The notes under the pieces were generated by a model. It was not told where the DNA came from. It did not search any database and saw only the letters and a list, made by a program, of their open reading frames with translations. Of a stretch of 64,000 nucleotides of DNA, positions 24,589 through 32,673 are shown piece by piece. Positions within the stretch are counted from its first letter, which is position 1. Each line of letters begins with the position of its first letter. The DNA is from a candidate division KSB1 bacterium (GTDB lineage: Bacteria > Zhuqueibacterota > Zhuqueibacteria > Residuimicrobiales > Krinioviventaceae), in the NCBI GenBank assembly GCA_034521575.1, contig JAXHMJ010000002.1:156706-220705 (forward strand), given 5' to 3'. Made by a program: the position numbers and the translations under genes.

Positions 24589-25590
24589 TTGAAAACCATC
24601 AAGGACATCGCTCAAGCTGCTAATTGTTCTGTTTCAACCGTCTCTAAAGCTCTGAATAACAGATCTGATGTAAGTCAGACCACAAAAAAACGAATCCTAA
24701 AAATTGCCAAAGAAAATAATTTCTACCCGAATGCGTTTGGAAAAGCATTAAAGAGCAAATCTACAGAAAATATCGGTGTTATTTTTTGCCGCGAGAGTCA
24801 GCCGCTGTCCAGTAATCCGTTTTATTCCCGGGTGTTGGAAGGCATTGAAGCCGAGTTGGCTATTCACAATTACAACCTTGTTCTACAGCTGATTTCGGAT
24901 GAAAACAAGAGCGAAATTCCAAAAATGATCCGTGAGCGACAGATCGATGGTTTGATACTCGTCGGGGTGATCAATCAGACATTTGTAGACCAGTTGAAAC
25001 AAATCGATCTTCCTCTTATTTTGATTGATCCCAAGATTGAACAGGAATCAAAATGGTGCCAAATTTTGATAGATAACGAAGACGGCGCCATGCAGGCGGT
25101 GCAATATTTGATTCAAAGCGGCCATCAACGAATCGGTTTTATCAGCGGGGATCTGGAACGGCAAAGCTTTTCTCAGAGGTTCAGGGGATATAAACGGGCG
25201 CTGAAATTCAACAATATACCCTTTAGTGAAGAACTGGTTCAAACCGGCGGCCTGGAAAAAGGCTACGAGCACACCGCCAGATTACTCGATCTGGATAATC
25301 CGCCCACTGCCCTTTTTTCTGCTAATGATATTAATGCCATTTATGCTTATAAAGCTATTACTGAACGCGGACTGGCGATTGCAGGAGATATCAGTGTGGT
25401 CGGCTTTGATGATATCGAACTGTCGCGCATGGCGTCACCGCCTTTAACCACAGTCCGGGTTTATAAAGAAGAAATGGGGTCCATAGCCGTCAGACGCATG
25501 ATCAGCGTCATCCAGGACAGCGATATTGAGCCCAATACCACACTGGTTCCCACACGATTGGTGGTACGTGAATCCGTGCGGCATATTTAA
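24589..25590 (+). CDS. LacI-family transcriptional regulator
   Basis: This intact gene starts at TTG 24589 behind AGAGG at 24574-24578. Residues 1-50 form the LacI helix-turn-helix and hinge (TIKDIAQAANCSVSTVSKAL, then FYPNAFGKALKSKSTENIGVI). Residues 60-333 form the periplasmic-binding-protein-like effector domain (FYSRVLEGIEAELA, GHQRIGFISGD, FSANDINAIYAYKAI, DISVVGFDDIELSRMASPPLTTV). It should bind a palindromic operator and release it, or bind it, in response to a sugar. Its position right after the mannan genes makes a mannan-derived oligosaccharide the likely effector. I did not find a convincing shared operator palindrome upstream of the catabolic genes, so the regulon is inferred only from neighbourhood. 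Confidence 0.93.
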   Translation: MKTIKDIAQAANCSVSTVSKALNNRSDVSQTTKKRILKIAKENNFYPNAFGKALKSKSTENIGVIFCRESQPLSSNPFYSRVLEGIEAELAIHNYNLVLQLISDENKSEIPKMIRERQIDGLILVGVINQTFVDQLKQIDLPLILIDPKIEQESKWCQILIDNEDGAMQAVQYLIQSGHQRIGFISGDLERQSFSQRFRGYKRALKFNNIPFSEELVQTGGLEKGYEHTARLLDLDNPPTALFSANDINAIYAYKAITERGLAIAGDISVVGFDDIELSRMASPPLTTVRVYKEEMGSIAVRRMISVIQDSDIEPNTTLVPTRLVVRESVRHI

Positions 25591-25615
25591 AAATACACTC
25601 TTTTCCCACAGCATG

Positions 25616-25634
25616 CCTATCCGATAGATAGGCT
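25616..25634. terminator. Short hairpin after the LacI gene
   Basis: A perfect 7-bp stem (GCCTATC / GATAGGC) with a 5-base loop lies 26 bases after the LacI stop. It lacks a T-run, so a weak terminator or a regulatory palindrome are both possible. Confidence 0.3.
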
Positions 25635-25817
25635 CCTCTGCTCGATCGTATCGTGTACTCGTTTTTGTCGTTAAAGCATTTTTTATGATCAGATAAAACC
25701 TGCCTTGCCTGGAAAACATTATATTTTCCACATTGTGGATAATAAACTGAAAAGTAATTCGTTTAACTTTGTGTCATTAGAATGCTGACAACTTTTCATT
25801 ATCCAGCAGGAGGTATC

Positions 25818-28779
25818 ATGTCCCGGAATTTGTGTTTCTTTTCTGCAGTTTTGATGTGTCTGGGATGGACAATTTTCTTGTATCCACAGGAAAACACGGT
25901 CGGATTAGTAACGAAAGAATCCGGCTCCTGTCCCGGATATACACTCTTTGCGCCTCTGAGCGCCACTGACACCTATCTGATTGATCATGATGGAAACCTG
26001 GTGCATTCCTGGACGGGCGATTATTCGCCCGGTAACTCGGTGTACCTGCTCAAAGACGGCAGTCTGCTGCGCACCTGCGATCTGCAAAATTCGCTGTTTG
26101 CAGCCGGAGGACGCGGTGGAGCGATCCGAAACTTGGATTGGCAGAGTCAAGTGATCTGGGAATACATTTGCTCCAATGATACAATCTGTCAGCATCACGA
26201 TGTTGAACAGCTGCCGAATGGAAATATACTAGTGATCGCGTGGGAAATGAAATCCCGGCAGGACGCTATTCAGGCCGGCTGCGATTCGGCGCTGGTCAAT
26301 CACAAGGGACTCTGGCCGGATTGCATACTGGAAATTGAACCGCAGGGCAATAACGGCGGCAATATTGTCTGGAAGTGGCATGTTTGGGATCATTTGATCC
26401 AGGATTTTGATCCGTCAAAAGATAATTACGGGCATATTTCGGAAAATCCGCAATTGATTAATATCAATTATCGATCATCCACCGGTATCGGTGCGGACTG
26501 GAATCACACCAATTCTGTTGATTATAATGCGGATTTGGATCAGATTTTGCTCAGTGTCAGAGCTTTTAGCGAGATCTGGGTTATTGACCACAGTACAACA
26601 AGCGAACAAGCGGCAGGACATACCGGCGGGCGCTGTGGTAGGGGAGGAGATCTTTTGTACCGATGGGGCAATGATGCAACATGGGACAGTCATTCAGCCT
26701 CAGGCCAACAATTATTTTATCAACATGATGCGCAATGGATAGATGCAAATCTCCCCGGCGGCGGGAATATTTTATTGTTCAATAACGGCAAAGGCAGACA
26801 ACCGTTTGCGTACAGCAGTATAGACGAATTGACTCCGCTTTTAGATACGGATGATACCTATGTTAAAAATACAGACTCTACGTTTGCACCTGAGGATTTT
26901 ACCTGGACGTTTACAGCTGATCCCCGCAAAACCTTTTACGCTGATCATATCTCCGGGACACAGCGGCTGACGAACGGGAATACACTGATCTGTGACGGCA
27001 CGCATGGAACATTTTTCGAAGTAACAGAAAACGGACAAACCGTATGGAAATACATCAATCCGGTTACCAATCAGGGTATTCTGTCTCAGGGTGACAGCGT
27101 ATTCGAGTCTGGAAAGGACCGGGTCAATAATGTTTTCAGGGCTTGGCGTTATCCGGTGGACTATCCGGGATTACTCGGTCAGGATTTGATCCCGACCGGA
27201 CCTCTCGAACATGCCCGCGAATCGCAACGTGATCTTTATACACGTATACCCTGTAATGCTGCTTCTTCCGACGGTCTGCAGGTGCGTGTCACTGCACCTG
27301 AAACTCCGAGGTATCAAAACGGCGCCCCGATTGCCATCTATGTGGCCGGAGGATTTGACAGCGAAGGACTGGATGAAAGACAAACCGGATTGGCCGATGA
27401 AGGTTTTGTTGAAATTCGCTTCAATTTTCCCGGCGGAGGTAAAGGTGGAGCAAAAAGCGGAGGAGAGTATGATTATCGCGGACCGGGCAGTCTTCTCGCC
27501 CTGCGGGATATCATTCAATTTGCCGCTCAAACCCGACCGGATTCGTCCGGTCTAATGTTGGATGACCTATTACCCTGATATGCCTGTATCTTCTGATAAT
27601 ATCGGATTGGTTGGGTGGTCAAATGCAGGCAATACAAGTCTCCGCACAGCCGGGTTTCATGCTGATGGATGCCCCGGATTATCCTGGATATTGAATTGGG
27701 AATCACCAGTCGGAGATGGGTTGCCGCAGGCGGAAGCCGGAGCAAAGTCCGAAAATACGCTGCGGCCGTTTAATAGCGGTGTCAATCCTGCCTATGATCC
27801 GCAAACCGGGGACTGGGATTTTAGCAATCTGAAATGGGATCCTTCCATACAGGTTCCCTTGTTGGGAGGCGGCGGAAACGTGTCGGGCAGTCTTTATATC
27901 GATGAGGATCAGGATGAGCAGGTGGACCGCGGTACTGATTTTATATTCTATCCGCTTGTTTTTAAACTGAATGACACCTTGAAAGCTTTCTATTCCGAGC
28001 GCCTGCACACTGAGGCGTTGAACCGTAATCTGTTCCCGGCCGCCCCACCTGATCATATACCGGATTTGCAGGAAAATAAAAGATTCTGGCGTCTGCGCAA
28101 TGGAGAATACTGGATCGAAACGGTTGTGGAAAATGTTCCCGATTTGTTTTTCATGGTCGTGGCCAGTGATACAGATCATGTGCAGGTGGCCCCGGATCAT
28201 CCGCATATTCTGAATCAATATAACGCTTTTTTGAATACAGCCTGCCGATTTGTGAGATTAAATCCGGACCGGTCTTATGTCGAGTCGCTTCTCGGCTATC
28301 CGCTTGAATCAGCAAGCGATAATGACGCGGGGATGCATCTGGATCGCAGTACCCTATCCAATTCTCTGGAGCCCGGGAATTCTATCACTGATCGATTCAA
28401 CAAAGTAACCGTGGCGGCTGCGGGCGCCTGTGAGCTTGCGGATCGGGTACACTGGAATAACTCTGATGCGCAAATTGACCCATTGACCGGGGTGAAAGAA
28501 TCGGCTCCGGCAATACCGGATGCTATGCAGCTGACCTCCTGTCCCAACCCGTTTAATTCAACGACCCGCATCAGCTATACCCTGAACCATTCGGAGCATG
28601 TCCAATTAGATGTTTACAATATACGGGGTCAGCATGTCCAGCAAATTTTCAACGGATATCAGCACGCCGGCAGTTATAGCAGACAATGGAGCGCCGAACA
28701 GCTGCCCAGCGGCATTTATTTGATCAAACTGAAAACTGATCACTCGGTGCTCTGGAAACCATGTACACTGGTGCGTTGA
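25818..28779 (+). CDS. Arylsulfotransferase-like / alpha-beta hydrolase fusion with T9SS tail (one frameshift)
   Basis: The ATG at 25818 follows a GGAGG at 25809-25813; a signal peptide ends near TIFLYPQE. Residues about 30-450 resemble the arylsulfotransferase (ASST) beta-propeller family: TYLIDHDGNLVHSWTGDY, SVYLLKDGSLLRTCD, HHDVEQLPNGNILVIAWE, DWNHTNSVDYNADLDQILLSVR, HDAQWIDANLPGGGNILLFNNG. Residues about 490-700 look like an alpha/beta hydrolase: IAIYVAGGFDSEG, EIRFNFPGGGKGG and the nucleophile elbow GLVGWSNAGNTS. The tail is a T9SS domain (SCPNPFNSTTRISYTL near 28540, ending CTLVR). A single frame change near 27560-27575 splits the gene inside the hydrolase domain. Total about 980 residues. 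Whether the propeller transfers sulfate or only binds substrate is unknown. Confidence 0.68.
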
Positions 28780-28809
28780 ATCGAAACAGGAGGTTTAGCC
28801 TGGACCCTG

Positions 28810-28847
28810 ACACAAACAGTACGTTCTACAGAACGTACTGTTTGTGT
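28810..28847. repeat. Perfect 38-bp palindrome after the sulfotransferase-hydrolase gene
   Basis: Two perfect 18-base arms (ACACAAACAGTACGTTCT and its reverse complement) flank a 2-base centre. It begins 31 bases after the stop at 28779 and lies 12 bases from the end of the converging - strand gene. No T-run follows on either strand. Confidence 0.7.
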
Positions 28848-28859
28848 AAACTATGGATT

Positions 28860-29158
28860 CTAAAAGGGGATATCTACAATGAAATGCAGCTTTTCAAGAT
28901 AAGCATGGTTGCTGGCATTCGCCGAATGCGGAACGTCTACATCGCGGCCGGGTCTGGGCCATTCATTTTTGCCGAAACGATACCAGCGTCTGATCTCGGT
29001 TTTTGTTTGCTTGTAAACGTATTCTGCTTCAACCGCAAGCATGCTGTTCTGTTCTTCAAACACCATGTCTCTATCGACGATGGGTGAACATTCTGCTGAA
29101 AAAAGCGGTGTAAAGGACACAATCAAAAAAACAACAGCAGAGTTTTGGTACTCATCAT
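28860..29158 (-). pseudogene. Truncated secreted protein, N-terminal remnant of a glycan-active family
   Basis: Reading leftward from ATG 29158 (or 29155), a signal peptide (MMSTKTLLLFF, then IVSFTPLFSAECS) is joined by correcting one base in a T7 run (29125-29131 on the + strand). The mature part reads MVFEEQNSMLAVEAEYVYKQ, then IRRWYRFG and ASNHAYLE. This resembles the start of a beta-sandwich module found at the head of large secreted proteins of carbohydrate-degrading bacteria (GH115 C-terminal-like or DUF5060-associated). The frame then ends at 28860, only about 98 residues in, where relatives run for hundreds. It lies 46 bases downstream of the DsrE-like gene on the same strand and probably shares its transcript. 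A decayed remnant is most likely; a functional short protein cannot be excluded. Confidence 0.45.
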
Positions 29159-29204
29159 GTACTTTTTGGCAGATTGATAACCGGGTATAATTTTTTCATT
29201 TCGA

Positions 29205-29882
29205 TCAAAAAACAAGCACTTTATGCCCGGATTTCAGATACCGAGTGAGCGGTTTTCCCATATACTTGACATCAACTCCCAGGTTCTCCAGAACATCTAC
29301 AGCTTTATATTGTTCTGCACACCATTGACAAGCCGTAAGCGTGACACCGGATGTTTTTGCCTGTTTGAGCTTTTCGTGCAGGTCTTTGTCTTCCTTGACC
29401 CGGTTGGCCGAAGGGCCCCATATCAACACTTCCACACTCTGCCACCATCCCTGTTTTGCGGCATTAATACTGTATGGAAAAATGACCTTGCTGAACACAT
29501 CCGCATCACCGGTGGACCAGAGAATAACAAGACTGTCCGTTTGACATTGACAGGTTTTACAGCCCGAATGCGAATCATGTGCACAGTTGCTTTTGCAATT
29601 TTGTTGACACTCGTGTGTTCCTTTATCATGCCCGCAGCCTTTTAAAGCGGTGTTACCCTTGCAGCCGGTGTTTTTTGTGTTTTTATGGCAGGGATGCTGT
29701 TTGCTGCAGTGTGCAGAATCAGCCGCTTTCTCACAGCAGGGCGCTTGTTCATGATCTGAGAGCGGTTCCCATTGATGCGTTTCAGTGCAGGTCGTTTTTT
29801 CCGCGCTTGAGGTGTCCGGTTTTTGAGCAAACGCCGATACTGCCACTGCCAGTAGAATCAGTCCATAAAAGAATTGTTTCAT
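29205..29882 (-). CDS. Exported DsrE-like protein with Cys/His-rich N-terminal region
   Basis: The ATG at 29882 follows GGAGAA with 5-base spacing. A signal peptide (MKQFFYGLILLAVAVSAFAQ) is followed by about 90 residues with 13 cysteines and many histidines (for example HPCHKNTKNTGC, HECQQNCKSNCAHDSH, GCKTCQC). A DsrE/DsrF-like domain makes up the C-terminal half: DSLVILWSTGDADVFSKVIFPY, VEVLIWGPSANRVKED, then GVTLTACQWCAEQY and LGVDVKYMGKPLTRYL. DsrE-like proteins usually take part in sulfur relay, normally in the cytoplasm; here the signal peptide implies the periplasm. The Cys/His segment may bind metal ions, by resemblance to metallothionein-like stretches, which is inference. A 16-codon ORF and a terminator-like hairpin precede the gene on the same strand. 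Confidence 0.75.
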   Translation of the reverse strand: MKQFFYGLILLAVAVSAFAQKPDTSSAEKTTCTETHQWEPLSDHEQAPCCEKAADSAHCSKQHPCHKNTKNTGCKGNTALKGCGHDKGTHECQQNCKSNCAHDSHSGCKTCQCQTDSLVILWSTGDADVFSKVIFPYSINAAKQGWWQSVEVLIWGPSANRVKEDKDLHEKLKQAKTSGVTLTACQWCAEQYKAVDVLENLGVDVKYMGKPLTRYLKSGHKVLVF

Positions 29883-29943
29883 GATTGTTCTCCGTTTTCA
29901 GAATCAGCAAGATATAAAAAAACTTTCGGGTTGGAACTCGGTT

Positions 29944-30022
29944 AAAAAAAAGACTGTCTAAAAAGTACACCTTTTATGAAAAGGCGCTGCCCGAAAAAAT
30001 CGGTCAGTCTTTTTAGACAGTC
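29944..30022 (-). terminator. Intrinsic terminator or attenuator between small ORF and DsrE-like gene
   Basis: Perfect 14-bp arms at 29952-29965 and 30009-30022 (GACTGTCTAAAAAG and complement) enclose 43 bases with smaller hairpins. In the - strand direction the structure is followed by eight T residues (complement of 29944-29951). This is the layout of a rho-independent terminator placed between the 16-codon ORF and the DsrE-like gene, so it may end the short transcript or attenuate the gene behind it. Confidence 0.6.
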
Positions 30023-30066
30023 CATCTGTTTAAACGAAAAGTTTAACGTCGTATTCAGGACCAGAG

Positions 30067-30117
30067 TCAACAGCCCTCACTGCAATGCGCAACACGGGGA
30101 ATTGCAAATCGTTTCAT
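30067..30117 (-). CDS. 16-codon small ORF with strong ribosome binding site
   Basis: The peptide MKRFAIPRVAHCSEGC is encoded leftward from ATG 30117 to TGA 30067-30069. AAAGGAG lies six bases before the ATG, a better Shine-Dalgarno than most genes in this window have. A sigma-70-like promoter lies about 60 bases upstream and a terminator-like hairpin follows 44 bases after the stop. These three signals together argue that the peptide is translated, as a leader peptide or as a product. Two of its last five residues are cysteines. I do not recognise the sequence. Confidence 0.5.
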   Translation of the reverse strand: MKRFAIPRVAHCSEGC

Positions 30118-30175
30118 AAGATACTCCTTTGATGTAATGAATAAAATCAAACGTGGATGATTAAAAGTTATACTA

Positions 30176-30203
30176 AATATAAAATATTTTAACTGACAGT
30201 CAA
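30176..30203 (-). promoter_or_regulatory. Sigma-70-like promoter for small ORF/DsrE-like unit
   Basis: On the - strand TTGACT (30198-30203) and TATATT (30176-30181) are separated by 16 bases. Transcription would start near 30168, about 50 bases before the small ORF. The rest of the stretch to 30534 is AT-rich and shows no further gene; it presumably also carries the promoter for the + strand gene at 30535. Confidence 0.5.
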
Positions 30204-30534
30204 GGAAAAAGTCGAATTGGACTGTTCTTTAATACTAAACCGTAATTTTAGCAACCAATCCATGAATTTATCTGTTATGAAACACTAACTGATAAAGATA
30301 TAGCATATGACAAAAACCGGAGAAAACTATTGTAACGCGGGTTATCGTATTTCCCGTCGGAATAATAATTAAAAAAATACTGGACTTTATCTCTCAAATG
30401 TTTAAATTAGCACTGCTCACCGATACCGATCACACAATATTTTAACAGGTCCTTCCCGATTTTGAGCAAAAGTAGTAACGTAAAATAATAAAATTCTTAA
30501 ACGGCTTGAAAACACAACACGAGAGGAGAGAGGC

Positions 30535-32541
30535 ATGTCAAGGTACGCTTTGCTGTTTCTGATGGGGGTGGTAGGTGTTAGTCTGGTTTGGGGACAGGGA
30601 CACAGTGACGCGCTTGTTGTATCTGAAGCGCTGGAGGCCCAGGTGTTTCCGCAGATAGAGTACAATCCGGTTGAAAACGAATACCTGGCTGTATGGGAGG
30701 ACAGTCGTGATGACAGGTCTGATATTTACGGACAGTTTATTCATGCGGACGGAACATTAAAAGGCGATAACTTTGCCGTTTGCAGCGCACCCGGCCCCCA
30801 GTACTGGCCGCGTATGGCCTTTGATCCGGATAACAACCGGTTTCTCGTGGTGTTTGAGGACTGGCGTGAGGCAGGAAAAAGCGATATCAGCGGCGTGTTT
30901 GTCAATCATGACGGCAGCTTTTACGAACCCGCCGGGACCGATGAGTATCATTCGTTTGCTATTTGTTCCAATGACAGCAATATTTACACGTGTTCAGTCG
31001 CCTTTAACACGCGTGAAAACGTGTTCCTGGCTGTATGGGGTGATTTCCGCAACGAGCCGGAAGGTGAGAACAGCTGGACCGGTGCAGATGTGTTTGGGCA
31101 GCTCATTACAGCAGACGGAGAGTTGATCAATCCCGCAGATCCAACTGTAAACATACCCGTCGCTGCAGCGGACTGGACCTTTGAAAGTGTGCCGGATGTG
31201 ACCTATAATCACATAACCAATGAATTTTTCGTGGTATACGGAACAAGCTTTGGAAGAGTCCTGGGCCAGCGCGTTGATCATAGCGGACAATTGATCCAGC
31301 CGGACGGCAGTGTTCTGGCAAAGACAGGCGGCGCCATGTCGGTGCTTCCGGCCATGATGATCTCCGGCATGTTCAACAACGGACCGGACTGTTTTCAGGC
31401 CCGTGTCGCATCGCGTACAGAATTTCATGCCAATTCTCTGCAAAAAGCAGCATCCCGGGATACGACAGAAATGCAGGTTGTGTGGAAAGGCATGACAAAT
31501 GAAAATGATGATAATGAGATATGGGGTCAGCGTATCGGATTCGCCCGCCAGGATGAAGGCTGGGCAGCTTTTTATATTGACAAAGACGGTGCCATGACGG
31601 AATCTGTATCGAGCTTTATAATCAGTGAACAGATGGGCTGGCCTTCACCACCGGACCTGGCCTATGGTCAATACGATGATGAGTACCTGGTGGGATGGGG
31701 AAATTATGCAGAATTTGGGGTGAATGCTGATCTCTATGCACAGCGACTCGGTATCAATCCAGTGAATGAACTTTTGCTGTTGGATGATGATCAGATTGGT
31801 ACTGTCAGTGCGACTGAAACTATTCCGATTGATACAAGCATTCATGAAAATGGCGGCATTGGACTTGGTGTTGCCCATAACAGCAAAACCAACGAGTTTT
31901 TAATGGTATACAACCATGCGGATACCAGCGACAGGGATCAAAATATTTACGCGATCCGGTTTTTCGGGTCGCATATCCCGCAGCTTGCACAGGTGCAGGT
32001 GAGTCCGTCTGACACATTCTGTCTTACCGGCGAGTCCGTTCAGTTTACCGGACAGGCCTTTGATGATCTCGGCGATGCTATGGATGTTCCACTTGTCTGG
32101 TCGGCAAAAGGCGGCAGCATCGACTCCGCAGGATTCTATACAGCCGGCGATACGCCCGGAACCTACACCATCACCGCTACCGACGAGGAAAGCGGAATCG
32201 CAGGAATCGCCGAGGTTACGGTGTCCTGGCCTGCGGGTGTTGCCGACCGGGATGCGCTGCCGCGGGAATTTCTTTTGTATGCCAATTATCCGAATCCGTT
32301 CAATGCGTCTACGGTGATTGCTTATGATCTTCCGATTACGGCGCGGGTTGAGATTTTGATCTATAATATTTCCGGTAAAACAGTCAATCAATACCTCCTG
32401 GGCGATCTACCCGCCGGTACTCATAGAATGATTTGGGATGGTGTTGATCAAAAGGGGCAGCCGCTGAGCAGCGGGACATACCTGATTCATCTGAGGGCGA
32501 ATAACTATCAGGCCCTGGCAAAGGCTGTTCTGTTACGCTGA
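30535..32541 (+). CDS. Secreted beta-propeller-like repeat protein with Ig-like domain and T9SS tail
   Basis: Intact, 668 residues. A purine-rich GAGAGGAGAGAGG precedes ATG 30535; the signal peptide is MSRYALLFLMGVVGVSLVWG. The body carries repeated units of the form YNPVENEYLAVWEDSRDDRSDIYGQ, MAFDPDNNRFLVVFEDWRE, VAFNTRENVFLAVWGDFRNE, VTYNHITNEFFVVYG and VAHNSKTNEFLMVYNHADTSD. These resemble blades of a propeller with Asp-rich loops. Residues about 480-565 form an Ig-like domain (VQVSPSDTFCLTGESVQF, then YTITATDEESG). The sorting tail has ANYPNPFNASTVIAYDLP near residue 583 and ends AVLLR. No catalytic motif is seen; surface display or substrate binding is the most one can infer. Confidence 0.8.
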   Translation: MSRYALLFLMGVVGVSLVWGQGHSDALVVSEALEAQVFPQIEYNPVENEYLAVWEDSRDDRSDIYGQFIHADGTLKGDNFAVCSAPGPQYWPRMAFDPDNNRFLVVFEDWREAGKSDISGVFVNHDGSFYEPAGTDEYHSFAICSNDSNIYTCSVAFNTRENVFLAVWGDFRNEPEGENSWTGADVFGQLITADGELINPADPTVNIPVAAADWTFESVPDVTYNHITNEFFVVYGTSFGRVLGQRVDHSGQLIQPDGSVLAKTGGAMSVLPAMMISGMFNNGPDCFQARVASRTEFHANSLQKAASRDTTEMQVVWKGMTNENDDNEIWGQRIGFARQDEGWAAFYIDKDGAMTESVSSFIISEQMGWPSPPDLAYGQYDDEYLVGWGNYAEFGVNADLYAQRLGINPVNELLLLDDDQIGTVSATETIPIDTSIHENGGIGLGVAHNSKTNEFLMVYNHADTSDRDQNIYAIRFFGSHIPQLAQVQVSPSDTFCLTGESVQFTGQAFDDLGDAMDVPLVWSAKGGSIDSAGFYTAGDTPGTYTITATDEESGIAGIAEVTVSWPAGVADRDALPREFLLYANYPNPFNASTVIAYDLPITARVEILIYNISGKTVNQYLLGDLPAGTHRMIWDGVDQKGQPLSSGTYLIHLRANNYQALAKAVLLR

Positions 32542-32629
32542 GATTTACTGTAAAGACTCGGGATGCATGGTAAATTATTTATCCCGGTTTTATAGAACAA
32601 TTCCCCGAGTGTATATCGTGGACATAAAA

Positions 32630-32657
32630 AAAGCCCTGCATAAAAATGCAGGGCTTT
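32630..32657. terminator. Bidirectional intrinsic terminator
   Basis: A perfect 12-bp stem (AAAGCCCTGCAT and complement) with an AAAA loop. On the - strand it is followed by a run of T and lies 16 bases after the stop of the betaine-binding protein; on the + strand it can also serve the gene ending at 32541. Confidence 0.9.
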
Positions 32658-32673
32658 ATTAAAAGCATCCTGT

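Noticed and set aside
29944-30022. The 14-bp inverted repeat as a miniature transposon
   Set aside because: No target-site duplication or second copy was seen; the eight T residues and position between two - strand ORFs favour a terminator or attenuator, though the transposon option is not fully excluded.
30055-30069. Reading the TGA of the small ORF as selenocysteine
   Set aside because: Extension would add only three codons before another stop, and I cannot show a SECIS element.
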